From positions 56,735-120,734 of the forward strand of contig NZ_AYZB01000006.1 in assembly GCF_001436415.1 (NCBI RefSeq): a DNA stretch of 64,000 nt. The letters are read 5' to 3'. A program made the translations under genes and the position numbers. The notes under the pieces were generated by a model that was not told the origin of the DNA, did no database searches, and was given only the letters and a program-made list of their open reading frames with translations. The stretch is from Latilactobacillus graminis DSM 20719 (GTDB lineage: Bacteria; Bacillota; Bacilli; Lactobacillales; Lactobacillaceae). Positions 9,135-20,494 of this stretch are shown here, piece by piece. Numbering within the stretch: position 1 is the first letter of the stretch; every line of letters starts with the position of its first letter.

Positions 9135-9425
9135 TTACTCCTCCATTTTTGCCGCTTCAGTAATTTCTTGGTCTAGCCGACCAACCCGATTATTGAAATT
9201 CATATCGATAGTTGGCCGTTCAGAAAGCGTTACCCGTTTGACATAGTGTAATTTTTTTAACCGCTCGACCACGACTTCAGTGTCAACCATATCAACATAT
9301 AAATAAACATATTTCATTCGTTTAGAGGTGTAATACACCAAGCCATAGCGTCGTAATTGTTTTACTTGTCGTAAAGAATAGAGCCAGACGACAATCCCTT
9401 GACGTTGTGTAATTTCCAATGTCAT
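9135..9425 (-). CDS. ylbG: YlbG family protein (DUF2129)
   Basis: Small 96-residue protein of the YlbG family, whose role is not established. It has the family N-terminus (RQGIVVWLYSLRQVKQLRRYG) and the following YYTSKRMKYVYLYVD. It lies five bases before rsmD in the conserved block. I see no membrane segment or signal peptide. Confidence 0.9.
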   Translation of the reverse strand: MTLEITQRQGIVVWLYSLRQVKQLRRYGLVYYTSKRMKYVYLYVDMVDTEVVVERLKKLHYVKRVTLSERPTIDMNFNNRVGRLDQEITEAAKMEE

Positions 9426-9448
9426 TTAATTCAGTCCTTTATCCGTTA

Positions 9449-10537
9449 TTATTCAAAAATTATCAGTGTTTGCTCAGCAGTACAAATCAAAGTTAATCGC
9501 TGATAATGCATATTGTTAATTGCTAACTGGAAAGCTAAATTTTGCTGCTGTGCATACAATAGCGTCTGTGCATTCAAACCTTGTGGCCAATAGAAAATTT
9601 GCTCACGCCTAGGTAATCCAGCCTTTTTTAACGGTCTCTGTTTAAAATCAGTTGCCGTTAAAAACCGGCCAGCTCCATGTTCTGACTGATTTTGAATTTG
9701 ATGTAAATGCTGTTGACCTATTTTGGTCAGTGGTCGTGTTGGTATATCCGCTAAATCCTGTACCAAAGCTGCTGCTGGTTGTCTTAGTCCTTGATTAATG
9801 TCCAGCGCTATTTGTCCCTTATTTTGCCGTAATGTCTGGACGGTTTGGCTCAGTATCAATTGACGTTGCGCATCAGTCGCTGATTGCTGTGACTTAGCAA
9901 GCTCATCAACTGGCACTGGCGTTTTTGAGACCACTTGGTATTGATCGATTTGTAATAGGCGGTTTGCATTCAAATAAACAACAGCCGTTAAGTGCGCCTG
10001 TTGTAGCATCAGTATTGCAAAAGTTTGGTTCTTAAACATTACCAATGGGTTTTCCTGTTGTTGTGCCGCTGTTAGTTGTAGTTTAAATTGTTGTTCGTGT
10101 AATGTTACTAAGAAAGTAGTTGGTAAATTCACTTTTTTTTCGAGCGCTGCCCTTTTTTGAAAAAAATGAAACGGCGTCACATCGCTATCCGCCCCAATTA
10201 CTGTAATTTGTTGGGTTTGATCCGTTTGATTATCAATCAACGCTTCGACATATTGACGACTATCTAAGTGAAACAAATACCGGCACTGGTTACCATTATT
10301 CAATTGTTGTTCAACCGGTGGGCCATAGGCAGCAATCAGGGCACTACTTGATTGATTAATCAACTTCGCAGGTCCTTGGACTGTCGTTGGTGCCATTTGT
10401 TGATGCAACTTTTTAGTTGATAGTATCTGCCTATTGCTGGGCTGATTAGTAGTCGATTGCTGTGTAATTGGCCAGCCATATAGTAACACCAACCAGCCAA
10501 TCAGTGCCACAATAAAGCGACGACCTCCTCTAATCAT
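9449..10537 (-). CDS. CAP-associated domain protein (YlbC-like)
   Basis: Secreted or membrane-anchored protein of 362 residues. The N-terminus has a signal-anchor (RFIVALIGWLVLLYGW). Two CAP-associated repeats can be guessed from LINQSSSALIAAYGPPVEQQL and the following beta-rich part. The C-terminal third (ALDINQGLRQPAAALVQDLA) corresponds to the CAP/SCP-like domain. The protein is unusually Gln-rich. Position next to ylbG matches B. subtilis ylbC, which is the main support. Function is unknown. Confidence 0.7.
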   Translation of the reverse strand: MIRGGRRFIVALIGWLVLLYGWPITQQSTTNQPSNRQILSTKKLHQQMAPTTVQGPAKLINQSSSALIAAYGPPVEQQLNNGNQCRYLFHLDSRQYVEALIDNQTDQTQQITVIGADSDVTPFHFFQKRAALEKKVNLPTTFLVTLHEQQFKLQLTAAQQQENPLVMFKNQTFAILMLQQAHLTAVVYLNANRLLQIDQYQVVSKTPVPVDELAKSQQSATDAQRQLILSQTVQTLRQNKGQIALDINQGLRQPAAALVQDLADIPTRPLTKIGQQHLHQIQNQSEHGAGRFLTATDFKQRPLKKAGLPRREQIFYWPQGLNAQTLLYAQQQNLAFQLAINNMHYQRLTLICTAEQTLIIFE

Positions 10538-10552
10538 GACTTCACCTCATTA

Positions 10553-11731
10553 TTAACTTGTTGTAGCCGTCTTAGCTTTCTTTTCTTGTGCACTAATATT
10601 AAGGACTATTCCTAAGGCAATCGCAAGCACTAACATACTTGAACCGCCGTAACTGATAAATGGTAACGTCACCCCAGTAATTGGTAGGATTCCTAATAAT
10701 CCACCTACATTGAATAACGTTTGGACAAATATAATAGTTCCGATACCATAGCATAGTAGGGTATAGTACATTTTATCGGTGTGGATTCCAAGATAAAAAA
10801 TTCGCGCCAACAATACAAATAACAAGCCAAGAATAACTAAAGTACCTATAACCCCTAGTTCTTCAGTGGTAATCGACAGAATAAAATCAGTATAGGGTTC
10901 AGGTAGATAGCCACGTTTTTGGATACTATTACCAAGTCCCAAACCAAACCAACGACCATTATTAATCGCATAGTAGGAATTTACTAATTGACTGCCACCC
11001 ATATTTTCCAATTTAAACGGATGTAAAAAAGCCAAAATCCGGTTAAGTTTATAAGAAGTAACTTTAGTTGAAATTCTAACATGTCGTAAAACATTAGAAA
11101 GCAACGTCACAGCTCCTGTAACCAATGTGATTGCCGAAAAACCATACCAATAGGACATGCCCGTTCCAAAAAACATCACAATCATTACTGCCGCTAAAAT
11201 ACTAGCACCACCTAAATCAGGTTGTATTAATACCAAAAAAATAATTCCAGCTACTAGTAATACCGGCTTAAAAAACAACTTTAAATTATCAACCATCCCT
11301 TCTGTTAAATCATTTTCTTTATGTGCTAACATATTAGCTAGGTACAAGACTATCAAGAGTTTCGCAAATTCTGAAGGTTGAATTGAAAGTGGCCCAATTG
11401 GAATCCAAGCCGCAGCTCCATTAATCGTCCGACCGAATCCCAATAGAAAAAGAAGCCCTAGAAAAATAATGAACGTCGCGCCAAACAAGATAAATCGATT
11501 TCTTAAAACAGTTAATTTAAGAAAATAGGTAAACATCATCAGCACGAAGCCCAGCACAATAAATACAAGCTGTTTTGTAAAATACGCATCTGGTTGCATG
11601 CCGCGAATCGACATTAGATCTGAACTCGCTGAATAGACCATTAAAGCCCCGAAAGCACACAAAACAATATAGGGAATTAATAACCAATAGTCTAAATATT
11701 GAATCTTACTTTTTTGAAACTTCTTCCACAC
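10553..11731 (-). CDS. ftsW: Peptidoglycan glycosyltransferase FtsW
   Basis: SEDS-family polymerase of septal peptidoglycan, working with a class B penicillin-binding protein at the divisome. It has 392 residues and about ten membrane segments. Diagnostic motifs are IGPLSIQPSEFAKLLIVLYL, the extracellular loop RGYLPEPYTDFILSITTEEL and GVTLPFISYGGSS near the end. The start is GTG (VWKKFQ) with AGGTG five bases upstream. It sits next to ylaN as in Bacillus ylaN-ftsW. Confidence 0.95.
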   Translation of the reverse strand: MWKKFQKSKIQYLDYWLLIPYIVLCAFGALMVYSASSDLMSIRGMQPDAYFTKQLVFIVLGFVLMMFTYFLKLTVLRNRFILFGATFIIFLGLLFLLGFGRTINGAAAWIPIGPLSIQPSEFAKLLIVLYLANMLAHKENDLTEGMVDNLKLFFKPVLLVAGIIFLVLIQPDLGGASILAAVMIVMFFGTGMSYWYGFSAITLVTGAVTLLSNVLRHVRISTKVTSYKLNRILAFLHPFKLENMGGSQLVNSYYAINNGRWFGLGLGNSIQKRGYLPEPYTDFILSITTEELGVIGTLVILGLLFVLLARIFYLGIHTDKMYYTLLCYGIGTIIFVQTLFNVGGLLGILPITGVTLPFISYGGSSMLVLAIALGIVLNISAQEKKAKTATTS

Positions 11732-11751
11732 AGTTACACCTAATTTCTATT

Positions 11752-12009
11752 TCATTCGTATTCGGTTTGCCCAATTTGATTGACGCACTCTTCCAAATCA
11801 CGTATCAAAGTTGTCCCTTGCGCGGCACTAATTAATTGTAGCCGTTTAACAAAATCGATTTCGCGTGAAAAACCAAACAGTTGGATATTAATAACCTCCT
11901 CCACAATCGGACATTGCTTCCGACAAAAAGATGCCATTTGCGTGCACAATAACTGATAGGTACGCTGCGCATCTGTTTCTAAAGTGAGATAAGTTACTGT
12001 TTTTTTCAA
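11752..12009 (-). CDS. ylaN: YlaN family protein (DUF1507)
   Basis: 85-residue protein of the YlaN family, reported to link to iron regulation through Fur in B. subtilis and S. aureus. The conserved core CPIVEEVINIQLFGFSREID is clear. The start is TTG at 12007-12009 with only a weak ribosome site, so the true start is not certain. It is followed after 20 bases by ftsW. Confidence 0.88.
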   Translation of the reverse strand: MKKTVTYLTLETDAQRTYQLLCTQMASFCRKQCPIVEEVINIQLFGFSREIDFVKRLQLISAAQGTTLIRDLEECVNQIGQTEYE

Positions 12010-12060
12010 TCATTATTCAAGGCCTACTTAATCATTATTAAAAAGCATACTCCGGGCACT

Positions 12061-12075
12061 ATTATACCATAATTA
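12061..12075 (-). promoter_or_regulatory. ylaN-ftsW promoter
   Basis: Extended -10 TGGTATAAT on the minus strand (-10 at 12061-12066), directly downstream of the typA terminator and about 50 bases before ylaN. No good -35 is visible. Confidence 0.55.
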
Positions 12076-12080
12076 ACCAC

Positions 12081-12114
12081 AAAAAACGGTAGCCTAATGG
12101 CTACCGTTTTTGTA
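12081..12114 (-). terminator. typA terminator
   Basis: AAAAACGGTAGCC-TAAT-GGCTACCGTTTTT, a 13-bp stem with T-runs on both strands, ten bases after the typA stop codon. Confidence 0.92.
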
Positions 12115-12122
12115 GTTAATGA

Positions 12123-13958
12123 CTAACCTCTTTTACGTTTCTTATCAGCTTTTGTCCGTAACCCAGTATCAAGAATCTTCTTACGTAAACGAACCGAAGT
12201 AGGTGTTACTTCACAGTATTCGTCATCGTTTAAGAATTCAATTGATTCTTCGAGTGACATTTCTTTAGGGGTCTTGATAGCAGCTGAGTGATCTTTACCA
12301 GAAGCACGCGTATTCGTTAAATTTTTACCCTTAGTAACGTTTACAGCAATATCTGTATCGCGGCTATTTTGCCCAACAATCATCCCTTCATAAACATCAA
12401 CGCCAGCACCGATGAATAATTGGCCACGATCTTCAACTGATTGTAAACTATAAGTTGTTGATGAACCAGCATTGATTGAAACTAATGCACCGTTACGGCG
12501 ACCTGGTTCCCAATTTTTAATGACTGGCATGTATTTTTCGAAGGTGTGGTTCATAATTCCGTATCCACCGGTCATCGTTAAGAATTCTGTTGAATAGCCG
12601 ATTAACCCACGTGAAGGTGCTAAGAAAGTCATCCGTGTTTGGTTATTGGCATCACTTTCCATGTTTTGCATTTCACCTTTACGTTGGGCCATTGAGTCGA
12701 TTACTGAACCTGTATATTGGTCAGGGGTGTCGATTTGAACCATTTCGAAAGGTTCACAAGTTACACCATCAATCTCCCGATAAATAACTTCTGGACGTGA
12801 TAATTGTAATTCAAAACCTTCACGACGCATCTCTTCAACTAAGATTGAAAGATGCAATTCTCCACGGCCAGAAACAACCCATGCGCCAGCCTTGTCTGTG
12901 TCTTCAACTCTTAATGAGACATCAGTGTGTAATTGATGACGTAAACGTTCTTCAATTTTGCGACCAGTAACAAATTCTCCTTCACGGCCAACAAATGGTG
13001 AATCATTAGCAGCAAAAGTCATTTGTAAAGTTGGTTCATCAATACGCAAAATTGGTAATGCTTCCTGGTGATCAACTGGTGTGACAGTTTCCCCAACATA
13101 GATATCTTCCATCCCAGAGACAGCGATTAAATCACCAGCTTTTGCTTCTTGAATTTCAACACGGTCTAAACCAATGAAACCAAAAATCTTTGTTACTCGG
13201 AAATTTTTAGCAGAGCCATCAAGTTTCAAAACAGAAACCTGATCACCAATCTTGATTGTCCCCCGTGACACACGGCCAATCCCAATCCGGCCAACATAGT
13301 CATTGTAATCCAACATAGCTACTTGGAATTGAAGTGGTTCATCACTATTGTCAATTGGCGCTGGAATTGTCTCTAAAATAGTATCAAAAATTGGCACCAT
13401 TGTATGTTCTTGTGAATCTATATCAGCTTTAAGGCTTGATGTACCATTAATCGCACTTGCGTAAACAACTGGGAACTCAAGTTGATCCTCGTCTGCACCA
13501 AGTTCGATGAATAATTCAAGTACTTCATCAACCACTTCTTCAGGACGAGCACCTGGGCGGTCAATTTTATTGATAACGACAATTGGTGTTAGGTGTTGAT
13601 CTAAAGCTTTTTTCAAAACAAAACGAGTTTGAGGCATTGTCCCTTCAAAAGCATCAACGACTAACAATACACCATCAACCATTTTCATAATCCGTTCCAC
13701 TTCACCACCAAAATCGGCATGGCCTGGTGTATCTAAAATATTAATTTGTTTACCATTATATTTAACGGCAGTGTTTTTTGAAAGAATTGTGATACCACGT
13801 TCTTTTTCGATATCATTTGTATCCATTGCACGGTCAGAAATTTCTGCATGACCATCCAATGTATCTGATTGTTTTAACATTTCGTTAACTAAAGTTGTTT
13901 TACCGTGGTCAACGTGGGCGATAATTGCAATATTACGAATGTCTTCTCTTTTTTTCAA
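12123..13958 (-). CDS. typA: Translational GTPase TypA/BipA
   Basis: Ribosome-binding GTPase involved in stress and cold adaptation and in 50S assembly. It has 611 residues. G motifs are seen at the N-terminus ([25 protein letters not shown]), followed by the EF-Tu-like domain 2 and the EF-G-like C-terminal domains, ending in a Lys/Arg-rich tail. The start is TTG at 13956-13958 (TTGAAAAAAAGAGAAGAC) with AGAGGAAG nine bases upstream. It stands alone, with its own terminator. Confidence 0.97.
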   Translation of the reverse strand: MKKREDIRNIAIIAHVDHGKTTLVNEMLKQSDTLDGHAEISDRAMDTNDIEKERGITILSKNTAVKYNGKQINILDTPGHADFGGEVERIMKMVDGVLLVVDAFEGTMPQTRFVLKKALDQHLTPIVVINKIDRPGARPEEVVDEVLELFIELGADEDQLEFPVVYASAINGTSSLKADIDSQEHTMVPIFDTILETIPAPIDNSDEPLQFQVAMLDYNDYVGRIGIGRVSRGTIKIGDQVSVLKLDGSAKNFRVTKIFGFIGLDRVEIQEAKAGDLIAVSGMEDIYVGETVTPVDHQEALPILRIDEPTLQMTFAANDSPFVGREGEFVTGRKIEERLRHQLHTDVSLRVEDTDKAGAWVVSGRGELHLSILVEEMRREGFELQLSRPEVIYREIDGVTCEPFEMVQIDTPDQYTGSVIDSMAQRKGEMQNMESDANNQTRMTFLAPSRGLIGYSTEFLTMTGGYGIMNHTFEKYMPVIKNWEPGRRNGALVSINAGSSTTYSLQSVEDRGQLFIGAGVDVYEGMIVGQNSRDTDIAVNVTKGKNLTNTRASGKDHSAAIKTPKEMSLEESIEFLNDDEYCEVTPTSVRLRKKILDTGLRTKADKKRKRG

Positions 13959-14110
13959 GTGTTTCAGCTTCCTCTCGCTAGTGACTTGACTAGTGTTGTT
14001 TGTCTCATGTATACAAGCTATTATTTTACCACAAAAAAATGGGTTGTGCTTTATATATTAGCTTTTTTTTGAAAATACACAAGCTTTTTTCATGAAAATT
14101 TAATTATTTT

Positions 14111-14902
14111 TTACGGGTTTAAATCATTCATAATCGTAATAATTTCATGTATTGCTTGCTTTGGCGCGATAATCATCCCTTCTTTTTGCATCATGGAAAC
14201 CGGTTGACCGTTAAACTGTAAAACTTGAAAACCTAACGTCTCGGCCAAAACACGACCTGCAGCAATATCCCATGGTGCCAATTTCGAGATATAAGCTAGT
14301 ACCTGTCCTTTGACTAAGTGCGCAAATGTAATCCCGGCACTACCATATATCCGTACACCCGAAGATTGACGGAGTATATCTTGTAAATGCAACTCATTAG
14401 TAACCATCATCTGTGTATTTACACAAATCAAACCCTCTTGTAACGGATTATCGATGGCATCTTTGAGGGCCGTCTCATTTTCAAAAACACCGAGTTGTGT
14501 ACCACCCCAGAATAGTTGATCTGCCATCACATCGTAAATAATTCCAAATAGTGGCTGTCCATCTTCATAAACACCAACCATAATGGCGAAATTCGCCCGT
14601 TGTTTCACAAAATTCATGGTGCCATCAATCGGATCAATAAAAAAAGTCAGCCCCTGTTGCCAATCATCAGGTACCTCACCAGCACCTTCTTCACCCACTA
14701 ATTGTGCGTTCGGATAAGCCGTCTTAATCTTTTCAGCTAAAAAAGTTTGATTAGCACAGTCGACATTAGTCACTAAATCATTAGGTCCGGATTTGATGTT
14801 GACTGTTAGTGGCTGTTTGATTTGTGCGCGGGTATAGGCAGCTGATTCAAGAATCCACTTTTGTAGCGAGCGGCTTAACTGATACAATGCTTCTTGTTCC
14901 AT
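14111..14902 (-). CDS. Inositol monophosphatase family protein
   Basis: Mg2+-dependent sugar-phosphate phosphatase of the IMPase/SuhB/CysQ superfamily, about 263 residues. Metal-site motifs are GEEGAG, DPIDGTMNF and WDIAAG. Substrate cannot be told from sequence. The ATG at 14900-14902 (MEQEALYQ) has a weak GTGG eight bases upstream. An upstream GTG (14918-14920) overlaps the UPF0223 stop codon and would add six residues, so the start is uncertain. The pairing with a UPF0223 gene is common in lactobacilli and bacilli. Confidence 0.9.
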   Translation of the reverse strand: MEQEALYQLSRSLQKWILESAAYTRAQIKQPLTVNIKSGPNDLVTNVDCANQTFLAEKIKTAYPNAQLVGEEGAGEVPDDWQQGLTFFIDPIDGTMNFVKQRANFAIMVGVYEDGQPLFGIIYDVMADQLFWGGTQLGVFENETALKDAIDNPLQEGLICVNTQMMVTNELHLQDILRQSSGVRIYGSAGITFAHLVKGQVLAYISKLAPWDIAAGRVLAETLGFQVLQFNGQPVSMMQKEGMIIAPKQAIHEIITIMNDLNP

Positions 14903-14919
14903 TTTTTCATCCACTTTCA

Positions 14920-15201
14920 CTAATTAAGCGTCATTTTAATTTGGGGCCGACTACTTTGTTTGGCAGCCTGCATACACCGATAGATTGAATAGCCTGACGC
15001 TTCCGAAAAGGCCTTATCAATTTGTTTTTCTTGCATCTTACTTTGAACGACCACTTTGAAATCACGATAAGCAACTTGTAAATCAGCAACTTTCGCCCCA
15101 AATTCATAAGCTTGTTCAACGAGATTATATAATCGCATGACTTGGACAACTTCAGCGGACGTCCAGTCGGGTTCTATGGGGTAGCTATAGTTCGTTTGCA
15201 T
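14920..15201 (-). CDS. UPF0223 family protein (YktA-like)
   Basis: 93-residue protein of unknown function with the family start NYSYPIEPDWTSAEVVQVM and a helical remainder. AGGAGCG lies before the ATG. It overlaps or abuts the inositol-phosphatase gene downstream, so they are co-transcribed. Confidence 0.88.
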   Translation of the reverse strand: MQTNYSYPIEPDWTSAEVVQVMRLYNLVEQAYEFGAKVADLQVAYRDFKVVVQSKMQEKQIDKAFSEASGYSIYRCMQAAKQSSRPQIKMTLN

Positions 15202-15318
15202 AAACGCTCCTAAACTTTACATAAATTTGCACCAGTTTCAATTTAAATGATGCCATTAATCTCCCATATTATAACGCATTTTTTTAGCGGCTGTCGATTC
15301 CTTTTAGAAATAGCGGTA

Positions 15319-15358
15319 TCAAAAAACGACGCACTCAACTGGTGCGTCGTTTTTTTAA
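15319..15358 (-). terminator. pdh operon terminator
   Basis: AAAAACGACGCAC, a short loop and GTGCGTCGTTTTTTT, just after the pdhD stop codon. Confidence 0.93.
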
Positions 15359-15365
15359 CTATTTT

Positions 15366-16772
15366 TTAAATATGAATTGGTAAGCCTAATGCTAATTCGG
15401 CATCATCCATAATCGCTTCACTTAACGTCGGATGAGGATGAATGGTTAAAGCAAGGTCTTCTGCGTTCATTCCTGATTCAACCGCTAACGTCAATTCAGA
15501 AATTAAATCACTCGCACCAGCCCCAGCAACTTGAGCACCAAGTACTGTGTTATCATCTGCGTTCGTAACTAACCGTACAAAACCGTCGGTATCCGCTAAT
15601 GATAAGGCACGGCCATTGGCTGCAAATGGAAATTTGAACCCTTTGGCGTCAATCCCGTTGGCTTTAGCTTCAGTAACTGTTAACCCTGTCGTCGCCAATT
15701 CAGGATCCGTGTAACAAACGGCCGGCATTGCATGATAATCAACCGTTACTTTTTTTCCAGCAATAGCTTCTGCCGCCACTTTAGCTTCATAACTTGCTTT
15801 ATGCGCCAAAGCTGCTCCAGCAACGATATCACCAATCGCATAGATGCCCTTAACGTTAGTTTGGCCTTGTTGATCGACTTCGATCAAACCACGATCAGCC
15901 ATCTTAATACCGGCTTGTTCAAGTCCCATTTCGTCGGTATTTGGCCGACGACCAACAGTAACCATCACATAATCGGCAACAAGTTGTTCTTCTTTGCCGC
16001 CGACTTCATACTTAACCGTCACATTTTGATCAGTTTCAACAGCTTCTTTTGCCATAGCGCCAGTAATCACATCGACGCCTTTTGCCTTAAAATTCTTTGT
16101 CACCAATTGCACCATATCTTTTTCGAAGTTAGGTAAAATCGAATCCGTCCCTTCGAGAATCGTCACATGTGCACCTAAGTTGGCATAGGCCCCTGCTAAT
16201 TCGGAGCCGATATAGCCACCACCGATGACCACTAATTCTTTTGGTACTTCCGTTAAGCTTAAACCACCAGTTGAATCAATGACCCGTTTATTAAATTTGA
16301 AGCCTTTAATTTCAATTGGACGACTACCAGTAGCAATGATTAAATTTTTAAAACTGTACGTTTGTGCACTCTCTTCTTTAATCACGCGTAAGCTATGTTC
16401 GTCCACTAAAAAGGCTGCGCCGTCTAACACATCAATCTTGTGTTTTTTGAACAACATTGAAATACCACCAGTTAGTTTTTCAACAACCTCATGTTGTTTC
16501 CAGTCTTGCGTCTTCGCAAAATCCAACGTCGCTCCAGTAGTCGTCACACCAAAGACAGATGAATCTTTCGCCGCTTGTAATCGATGGCCAGCAGAAATCA
16601 AAGCCTTGGAAGGAATACAGCCAACGTTTAAACACACACCGCCGATTGTTTCACGTTCAATCACGGTTACTTTTTGACCCATTTCGGCCGCGCGAATTGC
16701 CGCAACATAGCCCCCAGGTCCCGAACCGATGACTACGGTATCTAATTCAATTGCAAAATCACCTACAACCAT
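15366..16772 (-). CDS. pdhD: Dihydrolipoyl dehydrogenase (E3 of pyruvate dehydrogenase)
   Basis: FAD flavoprotein that reoxidises dihydrolipoamide with NAD+, 468 residues. The FAD motif [15 protein letters not shown], the redox disulfide [14 protein letters not shown], the NAD-binding [17 protein letters not shown] and the C-terminal HPHPTLSE with the catalytic His are all present. The Shine-Dalgarno sequence lies inside the last codons of pdhC (GGAAGGATGA), so translation is coupled. It is the last gene of pdhA-B-C-D. Confidence 0.97.
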   Translation of the reverse strand: MVVGDFAIELDTVVIGSGPGGYVAAIRAAEMGQKVTVIERETIGGVCLNVGCIPSKALISAGHRLQAAKDSSVFGVTTTGATLDFAKTQDWKQHEVVEKLTGGISMLFKKHKIDVLDGAAFLVDEHSLRVIKEESAQTYSFKNLIIATGSRPIEIKGFKFNKRVIDSTGGLSLTEVPKELVVIGGGYIGSELAGAYANLGAHVTILEGTDSILPNFEKDMVQLVTKNFKAKGVDVITGAMAKEAVETDQNVTVKYEVGGKEEQLVADYVMVTVGRRPNTDEMGLEQAGIKMADRGLIEVDQQGQTNVKGIYAIGDIVAGAALAHKASYEAKVAAEAIAGKKVTVDYHAMPAVCYTDPELATTGLTVTEAKANGIDAKGFKFPFAANGRALSLADTDGFVRLVTNADDNTVLGAQVAGAGASDLISELTLAVESGMNAEDLALTIHPHPTLSEAIMDDAELALGLPIHI

Positions 16773-16779
16773 TTTAAAA

Positions 16780-18075
16780 TCATCCTTCCATCAATAATAG
16801 CTCTGGATCGGCTAATAATTCTTTTAATTCGTTCATCGCACGTTGCGCAGTCCCACCATCAATTAAACGATGATCAAATGATAGTGATAATTTCAAGATT
16901 TTCCCAACAGCCAACTCACCATCAGCGTTGACAATTGGTTCTGTCCCGATTCGGCCAACCCCTAAGATTGCGACTTCAGGGTAGTTGACAACCGGTGTAA
17001 ACCAACCGCCACCAATTGAGCCGATATTACTGATCGTCATTGAACCGCCACTCATTTCAGCTGGTTTCAATTTGTTATCCAATGCTTTTTGCGTATTTTC
17101 GCCAATTTCTTTAGCGATGGCAAAAATACTCTTGCTATGAGCATCCTTGATATTTGGCACATAAAGGCCATGATCTGTATCCGTTGCAATCCCGATATTA
17201 ATATAGTGTTTATAAATAATTTCGCTGGTTGCATCATCAATTGACGCGTTCAAAGTTGGGAAGTCGCGTAAGACAGTCACCAAAGCTTTAACGATGTATG
17301 GTAAGAAGGTTAACTTAATGTCCTTTTTAGCCGCTACATCCTTGAATTTCTTACGATGTGTCATTAATTTAGAAACTTCCACTTCATCGAACAAAGTAAC
17401 GTGTGGTGCAGTGTGTTTGCTTGTCACCATTGCTTTGGCAATTGCTTTACGCGTTGGTGACATCTTTTCACGTGTTTCCCGTTCTGGTGTAGCTGAGGTG
17501 TATGGTGTCGCAGCAACTGGTTGTGCAGCTGGTATTGTTGGTTGTTCTGCTGTCTCTACAGCAGGTGTTGTCGTTACAGCGCCATTTTGCATGAAGTTTT
17601 GCACGTCTTCTTTAGTAATCCGGCCATGTTTACCAGTGGCTGGCACTTGACTGATATCAACATCGTTTTCACGTGCGAATTGTCGAACGGATGGCATGGC
17701 TAAAATCGTCCGATTTTGATCACTAATCGCAACTACTGCTTGACTACTTGGAGCCGTTGTTTTAGCTGGTGTTGATTCTGACGCCATAACTGGTGCTTGT
17801 TCAGCAGATGTTGCCGTTGCTGTTGCCGAATTGTGACCTGGAGCATCAATTTCGACCAATACTTGGCCGACAGTCGCCACTTCACCTTCGCCGACTAGGA
17901 TTTTAACAACTTTCCCACTAACCGGTGATGGGATTTCTTCGACGGATTTGTCATTTTGAACTTCAAGTAAAACATCGTCTTCTTGAATGGCGTCGCCTTC
18001 TGCAACTGCCCATTTTTGAATTTCGCCTTCTGCAATCCCTTCACCAATATCTGGTAATTTAAATTGATATGCCAT
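16780..18075 (-). CDS. pdhC: Dihydrolipoamide acetyltransferase (E2 of pyruvate dehydrogenase)
   Basis: Core of the PDH complex, transferring acetyl groups to CoA, 431 residues. It has one lipoyl domain (about 1-80, lipoylation Lys in NDKSVEE), an Ala/Thr/Pro-rich hinge, a peripheral-subunit-binding domain ([11 protein letters not shown]...GRITKEDV), a second hinge, and the catalytic domain with SFDHRLIDG (HxxxDG). Many lactic bacteria have two lipoyl domains; only one is present here. Confidence 0.97.
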   Translation of the reverse strand: MAYQFKLPDIGEGIAEGEIQKWAVAEGDAIQEDDVLLEVQNDKSVEEIPSPVSGKVVKILVGEGEVATVGQVLVEIDAPGHNSATATATSAEQAPVMASESTPAKTTAPSSQAVVAISDQNRTILAMPSVRQFARENDVDISQVPATGKHGRITKEDVQNFMQNGAVTTTPAVETAEQPTIPAAQPVAATPYTSATPERETREKMSPTRKAIAKAMVTSKHTAPHVTLFDEVEVSKLMTHRKKFKDVAAKKDIKLTFLPYIVKALVTVLRDFPTLNASIDDATSEIIYKHYINIGIATDTDHGLYVPNIKDAHSKSIFAIAKEIGENTQKALDNKLKPAEMSGGSMTISNIGSIGGGWFTPVVNYPEVAILGVGRIGTEPIVNADGELAVGKILKLSLSFDHRLIDGGTAQRAMNELKELLADPELLLMEG

Positions 18076-18104
18076 ACGTCTAACGTCCCTTCTTTCGTTA
18101 TCGA

Positions 18105-19082
18105 CTAAAAGTTAATAACTTCTTTGACCTTGTTTTCAATATCAGTTGCATTTGGTAACCAAGTTGCTTCAGCTTGTCCAAATGGGAATGGCGTATCTGG
18201 TGCTGAAACACGCGCAATTGGGGCTTCTAATGAGAGAACAGCCCGTTCTGAAATTTCAGAAGCAACTTGTGCCCCAACACCAGCTTGTCTTTGTGCTTCT
18301 TGAACAATGACTACCCGCCCGGTCTTTTCGACTGAAGCGACAATTGTTTCAACATCTAATGGTGCAATTGTCCGTAAATCAATTACTTCAGCTTTAATGT
18401 TTTCTTTAGCTAGATTTTCGGTCGCTTTAACAGCTTCTCTCACCATTGCACCATAAGTGATGATTGAAACATCCGTCCCTTCAGTAACCACAGCCGCTTT
18501 GTCAAGTGGTACTGTATAGGATTCATCAGGCACTTCTTCACGGAACGACCGGTATAATTTCATGTGTTCAAGATATAAAACAGGATCGTTTGAACGAATC
18601 GCAGCAATTAATAAACCCTTGGCATCATATGGATTACTTGGCACAACTACCCGAATTCCTGGAATTTGCGTAATCATCCCTTCAAAATTATCCGAATGCA
18701 TTTCTGGAGTATGCACGCCACCCCCAAATGGAGCCCGAACTGTGATTGGCATCTGACGGGTATTGCCCATCCGATAACGCGTTCGAGACATCTGACCAGC
18801 AATTGAATCCATCGTCTCAAAAACAAAACCAAAGAATTGAATTTCTGGGACTGGTCGAAAGCCCTCTAGCGCTAATCCAATGGATAAACCACCAATCCCA
18901 GATTCAGCCAACGGTGTATCGAAAACGCGCTCTTCACCATGCTTGGTCTGGAGCCCTTCGGTGGCCCGGAAGACGCCACCATTCTTACCAACATCTTCCC
19001 CAAAAATCAAGACATTCTTATCATCTGCAAGTTCTAAATCCAGCGCATTTGTAATTGCTTGAATCATCGTTTTTTGTGCCAT
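18105..19082 (-). CDS. pdhB: Pyruvate dehydrogenase E1 beta subunit
   Basis: Beta subunit of the thiamine-diphosphate E1 heterotetramer, 325 residues. The ATG at 19080-19082 ([10 protein letters not shown]) follows AAAGGAG; a longer open frame reaching into pdhA is rejected. The family signature [20 protein letters not shown] is present, and C-terminal [17 protein letters not shown] is typical. It starts one base after the pdhA stop codon. Confidence 0.97.
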   Translation of the reverse strand: MAQKTMIQAITNALDLELADDKNVLIFGEDVGKNGGVFRATEGLQTKHGEERVFDTPLAESGIGGLSIGLALEGFRPVPEIQFFGFVFETMDSIAGQMSRTRYRMGNTRQMPITVRAPFGGGVHTPEMHSDNFEGMITQIPGIRVVVPSNPYDAKGLLIAAIRSNDPVLYLEHMKLYRSFREEVPDESYTVPLDKAAVVTEGTDVSIITYGAMVREAVKATENLAKENIKAEVIDLRTIAPLDVETIVASVEKTGRVVIVQEAQRQAGVGAQVASEISERAVLSLEAPIARVSAPDTPFPFGQAEATWLPNATDIENKVKEVINF

Positions 19083-19083
19083 C

Positions 19084-20250
<1,167 letters not shown>

Positions 20251-20285
20251 TTATGCATCTTTACAAGATTAATTTAGCATTTCAC

Positions 20286-20308
20286 ATTATAAAATGCAAG
20301 CGTTTTAC
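20286..20308 (-). promoter_or_regulatory. Putative pdh promoter -10 and overlapping cre-like site
   Basis: Minus strand TATAAT (20286-20291) lies about 95 bases before pdhA. Just upstream is GTAAAACGCTTGCA (20295-20308), which fits the catabolite-responsive element consensus at 12 of 14 positions. A CcpA-type regulator could therefore act on this promoter. No good -35 is visible; the call is by eye. Confidence 0.35.
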
Positions 20309-20441
20309 ACATTTTATTAATCAACATTATGCTTCCTGATTTTCGTTGTATCGATCCCATTAATAATTCACCAAAAAATTAATTTCAACACTGTTATATC
20401 ACAATCGATAGATCTGTTATATAATAGCGCTGAAAATACGT

Positions 20442-20471
20442 AAAAAAAGAGTCTGCATCAGCAGACTCTAA
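20442..20471 (-). terminator. Terminator of the M-box-controlled gene
   Basis: Minus strand AGAGTCTGCTGATGCAGACTCTTTTTTT; a perfect stem with T-run, about 25 bases after the gene at 20495. It shows that no further P-type ATPase domains follow in the transcript. Confidence 0.92.
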
Positions 20472-20494
20472 ATGTTATTTAAATTAAGATAGTT

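Noticed and set aside
15732..16136. 134-codon open frame opposite pdhD
   Set aside because: Shadow of the well-supported pdhD gene with no ribosome site or recognisable product.
17294..17650. 118-codon open frame opposite pdhC
   Set aside because: Mirror of the Ala/Thr-rich linker of E2; low-complexity shadow frame.
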